A stretch of DNA of 64,000 nucleotides from a virus, in the IMG/VR virus record IMGVR_UViG_3300008448_009815, positions 1 through 64,000 of that record; one strand, 5' to 3'. A model generated the notes under the pieces. The model saw only the letters and a list, made by a program, of their open reading frames with translations, ran no database searches and was not told where the DNA came from. Of the stretch, positions 14,730-23,623 are shown one piece after another. Numbering within the stretch: position 1 is the first letter of the stretch; each line of letters begins with the position of its first letter. A program made the position numbers and the translations under genes.

Positions 14730-17663
14730 ATGATATCAGAAGAAGAAATTAAATCCTTCTTAGAAGGTGCCGACCCAGAACAATTCATAGTGTCGGTAGA
14801 GTATGATTACGCTGCTAATTGCGTTTATAAAATCAAAGAAACACCAGGAAAAGGAAAATCAATACATAAAGAATCTTTTAGTTCTTTTGGTTGGGTAGGT
14901 GACTTGCGTGGTATGAATTTTTACCAAGGTTCTAAAGAATTACAAAAAGAGGCAATGACTAAATACGGTATTATCATTGAGAAACTAAGGACTGATGGTA
15001 ATGAAAGATTAGAAAATGGACTAACATTCTTAGTTAAATCAATCAAAGGATATAGAGAACTAATTCAATTTTTTAGAGACGGTGGTATAGATCCTTGGGG
15101 TGAAAAAACCAAAGATAAAATAATGATTCTACCTCCTGTAGAACAATACCTCATCTCAAAAGAAAAACGACTATTTAAAGGATTTGAAGAATACAATGAT
15201 ATTACAAGACTTGTATTTGACTTGGAGACGACTGCTTTAGAACCTAAAGACGGTCGTATTTTTATGATTGGAATTAAGACAAATAAGGGACACTTAAAAG
15301 TAATTGAGTGTAAAGATGCTGACGAAGAAAGACGAGGTATCGTTGAATTTTTCAGAATCATAGATGAGATAAAACCTTCAATCATTGGGGGTTACAACTC
15401 AGCAAACTTTGACTGGCATTGGATTTTTGAGAGATGTAAAGCTCTTAACATTGACTTAAAGAAAATCCCAACCTCATTAAACCACTCAAAACCTATTGCA
15501 CAAAAAGAGTCAATGTTAAAATTGGCAAATGAAGTTGAGCGATATAACCAAGTACAAATGTGGGGATACAATGTTATTGATATCATCCATTCAGTTCGTA
15601 GAGCTCAAGCAATCAACTCAAGTATTAAAGAGGCGGGACTTAAATATATTACCAAATATATTGATGCCGAAGCGAAAGATCGTATTTACATCGATCACAC
15701 AAAAATTGGTCCGATGTATGCAAACAAGGACGAATATTGGTTAAATACCGAAAACGGTAAATACAAGAAGGTTGGTGTTGATCAAAAAATTGATGAGGTA
15801 TGTTTTAGACGAGGTGACATTTATCTTAAAACCACAGGTGATAACATTGTTGAGAGATATCTTGACGATGACTTGGAGGAAACCTTAATTGTTGACGATG
15901 AATTCAATCAAGGATCATTCCTACTTGCATCACTACTCCCAACAACATATGAACGAGTATCAACAATGGGTACCGCAACATTATGGAAAATGTTAATGTT
16001 AGCTTGGTCATATAAACATAAATTGGCGATACCTCAAAAACAAGAAAAAGGAAACTTTGTTGGTGGTTTATCAAGACTATTAAAAGTTGGGTATTCAAAA
16101 GATGTACTGAAACTTGACTACTCATCACTATACCCATCAATTCAGTTGGTTCACGATGTGTTTCCTGAATGTGATATAACAGGAGCAATGAAAGGATTAT
16201 TAACTTACTTTAGAAATACTCGTATCAAGTATAAAAATTTGGCATCAGAATTTAAAAGTAAGGATAAAAAACTTTCCTTATCTTACGATAGAAAACAATT
16301 ACCAATTAAAATCTTTATCAACTCATTGTTTGGTGGTTTAAGTGCCCCACAAGTATTCCATTGGGGTGATATGAACAAGGGGGAACAGATTACCTGTACG
16401 GGTAGACAATATCTTAGACAGATGTTAAAATTCTTTAGTAAAAGAGGATATAGTCCTTTGGTGTGTGATACTGATGGTATGAACTTCTCATTGCCTGAAG
16501 GTGGTGTAGAAGATAGAGTATACATTGGTAAAGGATTAAATTGGTTGGTTAAGGAAGGTAAAGAATATCGTGGTTATGATGCGGATGTTGCCGAGTTTAA
16601 TGATTTATTTATGAGAGGTGCGATGGGTCTTGATTGTGACGGTACTTGGGATTCTTGTATTAACTTAGCTCGTAAAAATTACGCAACTATGGAACAAAAC
16701 GGTAAGATTAAACTTACAGGTAATAGTATCAAGTCCAAAAAGATGCCAAAGTATATTGAGAAGTTCTTGGATAAAGGGATTAAACAATTACTTAAAGGTG
16801 AGGGTAAAGAATTTATTGAGTGGTATTACGAATACATTCAAAAGATATTTGATCAAAAGATTCCTTTGGCGGAAATTGCGTCTAAAGCAAAAGTTAAATT
16901 GAGTGTTGATGATTACATTAAACGCAGTAAACAAACTACCAAGGCAGGTTCGTTGATGTCAAGACAGGCACATATGGAACTTATTATAAGAGATGGGATT
17001 CAGTCAAATCTTGGTGATATGATTTTCTATGTGAATAACGGAACAAAGGCTTCACACGGAGATGTTCAGAAAGTTAATAAACCAAAGAAAGGGTGGACAG
17101 AAGAACAAATAAGTTTGTTCTTTTCGGATAGTTCAAAAAATAATTTAGATTATAAACAGAAAGAAAAATTTTTAATTAACAACGGTTGGGAAACTTCTTG
17201 GTCTGATGATAATTGGGTAAGAAGTGATTCACCGTACAAAGAAGCAAATACTGGTATACCGACAGATGTTGCATATAAAGTCGCTAGTTCAGATTCTGTT
17301 ATACAACTTAATTGTTATCGTATTGAACCTTCGGATTTGGAAAACAATCCTGAGATGTTAGGTGAGTACAATATCCAAAGAGCGATTGCAACATTCAATA
17401 AACGAGTGGAACCTTTATTAATTGTTTTTGACGATGAGGTAAGAGATTCACTATTGGTTAAAAATCCTGAAGATAGAAATTTCTATACAACAGAACAATG
17501 TAAATTGATTAATGGAAAACCATTCAGTCCTGAAGATCAAGATGATGTATATGAAAATCTATTAAAGATGGAACAAGGTGAGGTTGAATTTTGGAACCGT
17601 GTTGGTATCAACCCTGATTATATTTATGAGTTAGCAGATGAGGGATGGGAGGAGTTAATTTAA
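14730..17663 (+). CDS. 43: Family B replicative DNA polymerase (T4 gp43-like)
   Basis: DNA-directed DNA polymerase with 3'-5' proofreading. Exonuclease motif I is FDLETTAL, motif II GGYNSANFDWHWIFER, and an Exo III-like YLDDDLEET. Polymerase motif A is LKLDYSSLYPSIQ, motif B IKIFINSLFGGLSA, and motif C VCDTDGMNF (DTD). At 977 residues it is slightly longer than T4 gp43 (898), with no split or intein. Start chosen at the first ATG after the leader described above. Convergent with, and overlapping by 9 nt, the minus-strand gene downstream, so no terminator separates them. Expected to be early, with a sigma70-like promoter. Confidence 0.95.
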   Translation: MISEEEIKSFLEGADPEQFIVSVEYDYAANCVYKIKETPGKGKSIHKESFSSFGWVGDLRGMNFYQGSKELQKEAMTKYGIIIEKLRTDGNERLENGLTFLVKSIKGYRELIQFFRDGGIDPWGEKTKDKIMILPPVEQYLISKEKRLFKGFEEYNDITRLVFDLETTALEPKDGRIFMIGIKTNKGHLKVIECKDADEERRGIVEFFRIIDEIKPSIIGGYNSANFDWHWIFERCKALNIDLKKIPTSLNHSKPIAQKESMLKLANEVERYNQVQMWGYNVIDIIHSVRRAQAINSSIKEAGLKYITKYIDAEAKDRIYIDHTKIGPMYANKDEYWLNTENGKYKKVGVDQKIDEVCFRRGDIYLKTTGDNIVERYLDDDLEETLIVDDEFNQGSFLLASLLPTTYERVSTMGTATLWKMLMLAWSYKHKLAIPQKQEKGNFVGGLSRLLKVGYSKDVLKLDYSSLYPSIQLVHDVFPECDITGAMKGLLTYFRNTRIKYKNLASEFKSKDKKLSLSYDRKQLPIKIFINSLFGGLSAPQVFHWGDMNKGEQITCTGRQYLRQMLKFFSKRGYSPLVCDTDGMNFSLPEGGVEDRVYIGKGLNWLVKEGKEYRGYDADVAEFNDLFMRGAMGLDCDGTWDSCINLARKNYATMEQNGKIKLTGNSIKSKKMPKYIEKFLDKGIKQLLKGEGKEFIEWYYEYIQKIFDQKIPLAEIASKAKVKLSVDDYIKRSKQTTKAGSLMSRQAHMELIIRDGIQSNLGDMIFYVNNGTKASHGDVQKVNKPKKGWTEEQISLFFSDSSKNNLDYKQKEKFLINNGWETSWSDDNWVRSDSPYKEANTGIPTDVAYKVASSDSVIQLNCYRIEPSDLENNPEMLGEYNIQRAIATFNKRVEPLLIVFDDEVRDSLLVKNPEDRNFYTTEQCKLINGKPFSPEDQDDVYENLLKMEQGEVEFWNRVGINPDYIYELADEGWEELI

Positions 17664-18014
17664 CTTCAACCCATCACTGCTGATAATGTACCAATTTCCC
17701 TCAACAAAACTTAAATGAACACAAGCACCTTTTTCAAGTAAAAGTTCATCCCATTCTTCATCAATTAAACCAATATCAGGTTTAATTAAAACGGTAGTCA
17801 AAGATTTTATGGTTACCGTTTTATTTTTTTCTGAACTTAAAGTAACTTCTGAACTTTCAATATCTTTAACAATAACTAAAATTTCTTCATCAACTTGATG
17901 TGTCTCTGTTGTTACAATTTTGTCCTCAACAATTTTAGCTGGTGTAGGCGGAATGTGTGTTCTGTATCTAACCACATTTTTTCTCGGTGAAATATTTTCA
18001 ATTTTAAAACTCAT
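17655..18014 (-). CDS. Unknown protein (119 aa), likely virion-associated
   Basis: A beta-strand-rich sequence with N-terminal KIENISPRKNVVRYRTHIPP, a Thr/Val/Glu-rich middle and a C-terminal segment VHLSFVEGNWYIISSDGLKLN that reads like a small beta-barrel. No family recognised. Its ATG overlaps the stop of the upstream gp13-like gene (ATGA), so it is co-translated with a neck protein and may be structural. Its end overlaps the end of the DNA polymerase gene on the other strand by 9 nt. Confidence 0.6.
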   Translation of the reverse strand: MSFKIENISPRKNVVRYRTHIPPTPAKIVEDKIVTTETHQVDEEILVIVKDIESSEVTLSSEKNKTVTIKSLTTVLIKPDIGLIDEEWDELLLEKGACVHLSFVEGNWYIISSDGLKLN

Positions 18015-19141
18015 ATAACATAAATTTGTCTAGGCATTGCCCTGAACTTTAAAGATTTGTTAAGATTCTCCGCAAGTAAAGCCTCTCGTTCTAAAACTTT
18101 ATCAGGTCTTAATCTTGTTAACTTACCTTCAGCCCCTGTTAATTCTTCTATTAGTTTAGTTTTTTCGTCTTTACCTTCAGTTGCTAATGACTGATAATCC
18201 ATTGTAAGTTCTGAATCCGGTGTTTTGATATTACCACTAAATTTACCTCTAACTTTTGATAGAGTTTCTTTACAACTTGCGATAAACCAATTTCTAACCC
18301 AAACTTGTGCGGGATGATTTAAATCAACCCAAGAAAGTTTATCAATCGGAACATCAGATGGTAATTTAATAATATCAGGATTATCTTTTAAACATTTGTC
18401 TCTACCTCCTTCAGTAGTATCATAGTACCAATACCATACTTTTCCTTTAGTCATTGTTCCATTACCAAAATCAAACTTACCACCAGGAGTGTTCATTAAA
18501 TGTATAGCTTTTTTACCACCTGGTAATGCGGTAATTCTATATGTTAAATCACCAGCAATAATTCTTCTTTGAATGTTTATTTCTTGCATTCTCAATAACA
18601 TATCAAAAGCCGGCATCATAAAATATGAACCTGCCATATTACCACCCATTTGTGCGAGACCTCCACCTCCACCAAGACCTCCACCATATCCTAATGAACC
18701 AAATGACCATGGATCAAACATTGTGTTGTTTAGTGTTGCAGGAGTAAACCATAGTAGTTCATTAATTTCTCTTCCTTCAGGTATTTCGTATATTTGTTGG
18801 TTTTTGACTAATTGGATGTAATCCTTTTTAAGTTCCCACTCTCCACCCGCTTGTAACCCAACGATTTTAGAATATGCGTATGTGTATCTTGTTTCGTAAT
18901 CTAAACTTTTTGTTACAAAGGCTCTTGATAACGATTGAGTTTCAAGATTCAAATTCCATAAACTTGTCCATTGAGATTCAATCAACCAATCATTAACTTT
19001 TTGAGAATACTCATCTATTGAGAATTCAAGAAGGGTATCCATTTGTTCGTCCTCTAATTCAACACTCCTTAACGGTGCTCCGAGTATGTGTCTAATTTTA
19101 GTGTATAATTCACTTCTTTGTGGTTCTGGTATAATTCCCAT
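18011..19141 (-). CDS. gp13-like neck (head completion) protein
   Basis: The N-terminal 55 residues (YTKIRHILGAPLRSVELEDEQMDTLLEFSIDEYSQ in outline) match the opening of T4 gp13-type neck proteins, which have LGAPxxxVExxxxQxxxxxxxAxxxY. The middle has a Gly-rich loop (about 153-168) and the C-terminal half an Arg/Lys-rich helix. At 376 residues it is longer than T4 gp13 (309). The protein would sit at the head-tail joint. Its late box lies 14 nt upstream on the minus strand. The homology call rests mainly on the N-terminus. Confidence 0.6.
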   Translation of the reverse strand: MGIIPEPQRSELYTKIRHILGAPLRSVELEDEQMDTLLEFSIDEYSQKVNDWLIESQWTSLWNLNLETQSLSRAFVTKSLDYETRYTYAYSKIVGLQAGGEWELKKDYIQLVKNQQIYEIPEGREINELLWFTPATLNNTMFDPWSFGSLGYGGGLGGGGGLAQMGGNMAGSYFMMPAFDMLLRMQEINIQRRIIAGDLTYRITALPGGKKAIHLMNTPGGKFDFGNGTMTKGKVWYWYYDTTEGGRDKCLKDNPDIIKLPSDVPIDKLSWVDLNHPAQVWVRNWFIASCKETLSKVRGKFSGNIKTPDSELTMDYQSLATEGKDEKTKLIEELTGAEGKLTRLRPDKVLEREALLAENLNKSLKFRAMPRQIYVI

Positions 19142-19155
19142 AGTAATAGTTTTAT

Positions 19156-19163
19156 TATAAATA
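19156..19163 (-). promoter_or_regulatory. Late-promoter box TATTTATA (minus strand)
   Basis: Reads TATTTATA on the minus strand, 14 nt before the ATG at 19141 of the gp13-like gene; same spacing as several plus-strand boxes. Confidence 0.6.
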
Positions 19164-19164
19164 T

Positions 19165-20256
19165 TTATTTCTTCATTCTTAATTCGTATAACTCATTGAC
19201 GAATTCCCAATTAACACAATTCCAAAAGTTTTTAATGTACTGATCCCTCTTGTTTCTGTATCTCAAATAATAAGCATGTTCCCAAACATCAAGTCCAAGA
19301 AGTGGATAACCACCACCCTCAACAACATTCATTAATGGATTGTCTTGATTTGGGGTTGACATAATTTTTAATCTACCTGTTTTAGTTAATACTAACCAAG
19401 CCCACCCTGAACCAAATCTATCTAATGCGGTTTTATTAAATTCTTCTTTAAATTTGTTAAATGAACCGTATTGTTTTTTTATTTTCTCAAAAACAATACC
19501 TTTAGGTGTTTGTTTTGTTGGGGATAACATTTTCCAAAATAATGCATGGTTGAAAGCTCCTCCAGCATTGTTTCTAACTTTAGTATCAAATTTACTAATG
19601 GATTTAACAATGTCCTCAAGTTCCATATCACCTTTTCTACTTGATAAAGCGTCGTTTAATTTTTTTACATATCCTTTGTAGTGTTTGTTATAATGAATAT
19701 CCATTGTCTCAGGATCTACAAATTTTTTAATTGCTGAATATGAATAAGGTAATTTCTCAATACCTATTTTTTTCATTTCAGTTAAAAACTGTTTTTGGAT
19801 GTTTTCTTTTTCTTTAAGGACTATCTGTTCTGATATGATATCTAATTTATTGGATATTGATTTAAACCCCTCAAATATTGTTTTTTCATAATTTGGATAG
19901 TCTTTCTCAAACATTTTAACAATTTGACCCGCAAACGCATTTGCTTCATCTTCATTTTTCCCACCAATGTCCGGACCTTTATCTCTATCTAAAACTCCGT
20001 GTTGATATTCGTGAACCCATTCGTGAGCAAGAGTTCTCATAATATCTCTATTTAATCTATTTTTTGCGAGTATCTTTAATATATGTTTGTTAGTCCTACT
20101 ACCAGTACTCATTTTACCATATCTTTCACCCGTAAAAACTATTTCTATATCATCAACCAACGGCAATTTTTTACTTAAGAATTTTATAAAATCCTCAAAT
20201 AATTTGTAATCTTTTTTTGGGATATCCGATTTAAGATATTTTATTGAAACTTTCAT
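19165..20256 (-). CDS. HExxH metalloprotease-like domain fused to Mn-type superoxide dismutase
   Basis: Numbering from the ATG at 20256 (an upstream in-frame TTG at 20262 is less likely). Residues 1-120 contain HEWVHEYQH (78-86), the zincin HExxH signature, followed by Glu residues in NEDEANAF. A helical linker follows. Residues about 168-363 are a full Fe/Mn superoxide dismutase: ligands H188, H237, D323 and H327 are all present, with the NNAGGAFNHALFW, FGSGWAWL and DVWEHAYYLRY signatures. Gly at the NAGG site and Gln in STPNQDNPL match the manganese type. It would convert superoxide to peroxide and oxygen. No signal peptide. The start codon lies in a hairpin with a late-like box, suggesting late expression and possibly a virion or lysis-time role. 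Confidence 0.88.
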   Translation of the reverse strand: MKVSIKYLKSDIPKKDYKLFEDFIKFLSKKLPLVDDIEIVFTGERYGKMSTGSRTNKHILKILAKNRLNRDIMRTLAHEWVHEYQHGVLDRDKGPDIGGKNEDEANAFAGQIVKMFEKDYPNYEKTIFEGFKSISNKLDIISEQIVLKEKENIQKQFLTEMKKIGIEKLPYSYSAIKKFVDPETMDIHYNKHYKGYVKKLNDALSSRKGDMELEDIVKSISKFDTKVRNNAGGAFNHALFWKMLSPTKQTPKGIVFEKIKKQYGSFNKFKEEFNKTALDRFGSGWAWLVLTKTGRLKIMSTPNQDNPLMNVVEGGGYPLLGLDVWEHAYYLRYRNKRDQYIKNFWNCVNWEFVNELYELRMKK

Positions 20257-20285
20257 TAACAATAAATATCTTCAAATGAAAGTTT
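20247..20285 (-). promoter_or_regulatory. Start-codon hairpin enclosing late-like box TATTTATT (minus strand)
   Basis: On the minus strand AAACTTTCATT (20285-20275) pairs perfectly over 11 bp with AATGAAAGTTT (20257-20247), which contains the ATG of the SOD fusion. The 17-nt loop carries TATTTATT (plus coordinates 20261-20268). The left arm is at the 3' end of the upstream SNF2 gene, so only read-through RNA from that gene would fold. Confidence 0.7.
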
Positions 20286-22048
20286 TATCTTCTCTTGTTA
20301 ATTGAATTGAGTATTTCCTCTACAACATCTCCACCATTTTCAAGTAAGTCATCACCCATCACGGTATTTATGATTTGTTTTTTTCTAGTAAGAATATCAT
20401 ATATTGCGCCCTCAATTGAGTTATCAAATAATGGGTAATAAACAAGAACATTATTTTTTTGTCCGTAACGATACGCTCTATCCTCAGCCTGTGCGTGTTC
20501 CGCAGGGACAAATGATAAGTCATTCATTATTACCACTTCTGCCGATGTTAATGTTAAACCAACACCTGCCGCTTTAAGGTTACCTACAAATACTTTAATT
20601 TTTTCATTATCTTGAAACTGATCTACGGCATATTGTCTTTGAGGTTTAGTACAACTACCATCCAAGTAAACAGACTGTTTCCCAAAATGATTATGTATCA
20701 TTTGTAATGTATCCGTAAAATTTGTGAATATGATAACCTTTTTACCTTGTTCAATTATGTTCTCAACAAATTCAATTGTGTGTTTGATTTTTTCGTTTGC
20801 AATAATTTTTCTAACTTTCATCAATTTACTAAACTGAATAGTCAAAGATGATGATTCGTCAGATTTGTTTTCATACCAATCATAATATTCTCCCATCATT
20901 TCTTCGTAGTCTTTAGAAACTAATCTTAGATATATTGGTGAAATAATTTTATCTGGTAAATCAAGGACATCTTCTTTCAATCGTCTTAACATCTGTTTTG
21001 AAGTCCTGTCTCTTAATTCCTCAAGATTTGATGCTCCTTGTACATTCCATACTTTTCTTTTCCCTGCCATGAATTGATATCCCTGACAGTATCGGATAGC
21101 ATAAGCCATCCAATTCTGTGCTACGGGACTTTCGATGATACTCAAAAGATTATAGTAATTCATGGGACGAGATGTCATTGGTGTTCCTGTCAACAACCAC
21201 ACTCGTTTAATATCTTTAACGAATGAATTAATAATTTTAGTTCGTTGAGCTTGTGGATTTGATATCATATGTGCCTCATCCAAAATAACCAAGTCAAAAT
21301 TTGAATTATGTATGATTGAATTGTCTTTATTTTTTGTATCGTAGAAATTTTTAAGAATGTCGTAATTAACAATCGTAAAGTCTTCTTCTGTAGAGAATTT
21401 TTTACCTTCACTAATATAAACACTACGATCAGTATAATTTTCAATCTCTCGTTGCCAATTTATTTTTAATGATGCGGGACATACAATTAAAATTCTTTTT
21501 GCACCTGTTTCTAAAGCGGCAATTATTGTGGAAGTTGTTTTACCAAGTCCCATATCATCCGCAAGAATAAATCTTTTAGAACCAACTAATTTCTCAATCG
21601 CTTCTTTTTGGTGGGTAAGTGGTGGTCTATGTTCGTATTTAGAATAATCAATATCAACTTTCTCTATTGTGTGGGTTTTAATTAATGCGGATTTAGGAAC
21701 CCAAAATTCAGTTAAATCATCCTTCTCAAAAAATTTACCCCAAATATGATATGACTTTTCTTTTTCCACTAAAAGTTTCTCAACATAAACAGTTTCAGGA
21801 ACTTCTAATAGATATTTTTCTTCAGCAAATTTCTTTGCGAAGTATGAATCCAAGTCAACCCATTTACGAGCAACTTTTGGTTTTACATCATGATAAGTAT
21901 TTATATAATCTGATTGTGATCTAGTAGGAAAGAATTTTTTACTCTTTTCTTTTTTAGTTTTTAAAGATAAAATATAGTTATTCGCACCTGAATATACCTC
22001 AAGTACTTCTAATGCTTTTTGCTCTATCGTTTTCGTTAGAATATCCAA
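20285..22048 (-). CDS. SNF2/SMARCAL1-like superfamily 2 helicase
   Basis: DNA translocase with a complete motor: Q-like THQKEA, motif I DDMGLGKT (164-171), motif Ia PASLKINW, motif II DEAH (257-260), motif III LTGTP (286-290), and RecA2 motifs VIIFTNF, GVGLTL and QAEDRAYRYGQ. The first about 135 residues form an accessory region, comparable in position to the HARP-like DNA-binding part of SMARCAL1-type enzymes. T4 UvsW is a different SF2 type. No ATG exists before the motif I methionine, so the start must be non-ATG; TTG at 22048 is taken. It may remodel replication forks. A possible promoter lies at 22067-22095. Confidence 0.88.
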   Translation of the reverse strand: MDILTKTIEQKALEVLEVYSGANNYILSLKTKKEKSKKFFPTRSQSDYINTYHDVKPKVARKWVDLDSYFAKKFAEEKYLLEVPETVYVEKLLVEKEKSYHIWGKFFEKDDLTEFWVPKSALIKTHTIEKVDIDYSKYEHRPPLTHQKEAIEKLVGSKRFILADDMGLGKTTSTIIAALETGAKRILIVCPASLKINWQREIENYTDRSVYISEGKKFSTEEDFTIVNYDILKNFYDTKNKDNSIIHNSNFDLVILDEAHMISNPQAQRTKIINSFVKDIKRVWLLTGTPMTSRPMNYYNLLSIIESPVAQNWMAYAIRYCQGYQFMAGKRKVWNVQGASNLEELRDRTSKQMLRRLKEDVLDLPDKIISPIYLRLVSKDYEEMMGEYYDWYENKSDESSSLTIQFSKLMKVRKIIANEKIKHTIEFVENIIEQGKKVIIFTNFTDTLQMIHNHFGKQSVYLDGSCTKPQRQYAVDQFQDNEKIKVFVGNLKAAGVGLTLTSAEVVIMNDLSFVPAEHAQAEDRAYRYGQKNNVLVYYPLFDNSIEGAIYDILTRKKQIINTVMGDDLLENGGDVVEEILNSINKRR

Positions 22049-22066
22049 ACTAATTAGTTTTTTATA

Positions 22067-22095
22067 ATAATAATCAATATTTAGATATTTATCAA
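22067..22095 (-). promoter_or_regulatory. Possible sigma70-like promoter for the SNF2 gene (minus strand)
   Basis: On the minus strand TTGATA (22095-22090), 17-nt spacer, TATTAT (22072-22067), ending 18 nt before the TTG start. The sequence is very A/T-rich, so chance matches are likely. The 17-nt spacing agrees with the two better promoters at 14638 and 46324. Confidence 0.4.
22086..22093 (+). promoter_or_regulatory. Late-promoter box variant TATTTATC
   Basis: One-base variant of the box, 15 nt before the ATG of the gp14-like gene; it overlaps the possible divergent promoter of the SNF2 gene. Confidence 0.45.
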
Positions 22096-22108
22096 TAAAA
22101 CTGTTTTT

Positions 22109-22621
22109 ATGTCAAATAAAGTACCTATTACAAGACTGGGTAAGTTTTTCGGAGAAAATGATTTTAACCTTGATATCTCAATGGGAGAAGAATGGTTAGT
22201 CGGGGATATGAACTTTACTTGTGTTCTTTATCGTATTGATAGATATAAAACAAAAACTGATGATGTTTATGGTGAGACTGTTGAGGACGGAATTAAATTC
22301 TTACCTCCTGTTGAGTTCAATGCGTTTGTACAAGTATCGGCACCTGAAAATAAAATGATGGGAACTACAAGAATTGATCAGATGGAACCTGGTAATATTA
22401 GAGTGTCTGTTTATCAAAAAACATTAGATGATTTGGAAATTGATATAAATTTTGGTGATTATATAGGTTACTATGAAAGTGAAACTTTGGTTAGATATTA
22501 TACGGTTAATAACGATGGTCGTGTAGTTTCTGATAATAAACATACATACGGTGGGTATAAACCTTTTTATCGTACAATATCGGCATCTCCTGTTGGACCT
22601 AATGAATTTAGAGGATTATGA
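22109..22621 (+). CDS. Putative gp14-like neck/head-tail connector protein
   Basis: 170-residue beta-rich protein. VEFNAFVQVSAPENKMMG, GNIRVSVYQKTLDDLEIDINFGDYIGYYESETLVRYYTV and GGYKPFYRTI recall the central part of T4 gp14 (a DxxxLSINPxxF strand followed by a GDLIYFPxxxxLFEI-type block), but it is shorter than gp14 (256). Position next to gp15-, gp18- and gp19-like genes and divergent from the gp13-like gene fits a neck component. It overlaps the next gene by ATGA. The homology is suggestive only. Confidence 0.5.
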   Translation: MSNKVPITRLGKFFGENDFNLDISMGEEWLVGDMNFTCVLYRIDRYKTKTDDVYGETVEDGIKFLPPVEFNAFVQVSAPENKMMGTTRIDQMEPGNIRVSVYQKTLDDLEIDINFGDYIGYYESETLVRYYTVNNDGRVVSDNKHTYGGYKPFYRTISASPVGPNEFRGL

Positions 22622-23622
22622 GAAAAATGAAAATAATGTTGTCTGAGTCACAATATTTTAAAGTGATGAGGTTAGTGAATGAAGAAGAAGAAATTGATAT
22701 CATTGATGAACCAACAAAATATACTTATTTGAGTGTGAATCCTTGGCAGAAAGGAACTACCAAAAAATATTTTTTTAATAAGGTAAGATCAGTACCTGAT
22801 AAATCACCAATACCAGGAAAAATTAAATTGGTTGGTAACCGTGGGGAGTTTATTTTCAATAAAAGTGATTTAAGATTTAATGTTGAAAAAGAAACCATAA
22901 GTGTTGATCAATGGTTATTAGATAAAGATTTTAATTTGGGGGAAGGCGCTAATGAACCTCAAAATATGGGAATTACTCCGAATAATATTAGAAAGGCATT
23001 GAGTTTGGCGTTTCCTAATAATTGGATGTCTGAGGATGATATATATAGTGCGGGTTTAAGAGGTGTTTACACTATTGGTGATAAAATTAATGATCAAACA
23101 GAAGATTGGTCTATTATGAATTATTTTGATACCAAGCCCGAAATTCATGATTTGATATTTTTAAGATATAAAGAACAAGACAGTAATGAAGATATTATTG
23201 ATTGGATGATAAATTTATTTAAAAATGATGATGCATTCACACAACTTTTAGTTGATAGACAATGGCAGTCAATTGAAAATGGGTTAAAATTAGAGAGGGA
23301 TTCCGTTAAATACCTTTTAACCAAACTTAAAAGTGCTTCTATTACTTTTTATCCTCACGGTTCTAAAATGGATAGATGGTACGGTATTGATGTAACAATT
23401 AACGGGATTAATTGTCAAGTTAAACCATTAACATCATATTTTGAAAAAGATGGAGTTTATACCGTTTATACTTACGGTATGAGAGATTATTCATCTAAAA
23501 AAATGGTAAATAAAATAATTTTTGCAAATAATAAAGAAATACTAATATTTGATAATAAAAATTATTCTGTTAACTCAAGATCAAAAGCAACTTTTAATGA
23601 ACAACCAAAAATAGTAAAATAA
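22618..23622 (+). CDS. Putative PD-(D/E)xK-like nuclease with N-terminal targeting-like peptide
   Basis: Not recognised as a known phage gene. The N-terminus (MKIMLSESQYFKVMRLVNEEEE) is an amphipathic helix ending in acidic residues, similar in style to the starts of two other proteins here (28585, 45621). At about residues 245-275, a strand FYPHGSKMDRWYGIDVTI is followed by NGINCQVKPL. A conserved Asp then Gln-x-Lys on the next strand is the pattern of the restriction-endonuclease fold with Q in place of E/D. The middle is helical and acidic. Wedged between neck and tail-terminator genes, it may be packaged. Function is inferred from a short motif only. Confidence 0.5.
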   Translation: MRKMKIMLSESQYFKVMRLVNEEEEIDIIDEPTKYTYLSVNPWQKGTTKKYFFNKVRSVPDKSPIPGKIKLVGNRGEFIFNKSDLRFNVEKETISVDQWLLDKDFNLGEGANEPQNMGITPNNIRKALSLAFPNNWMSEDDIYSAGLRGVYTIGDKINDQTEDWSIMNYFDTKPEIHDLIFLRYKEQDSNEDIIDWMINLFKNDDAFTQLLVDRQWQSIENGLKLERDSVKYLLTKLKSASITFYPHGSKMDRWYGIDVTINGINCQVKPLTSYFEKDGVYTVYTYGMRDYSSKKMVNKIIFANNKEILIFDNKNYSVNSRSKATFNEQPKIVK

Positions 23623-23623
23623 A

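Noticed and set aside
15065-16525. Several minus-strand and alternative-frame open frames within the DNA polymerase gene
   Set aside because: They lie wholly inside a confidently identified gene, show no recognisable domains, and mirror its codons.
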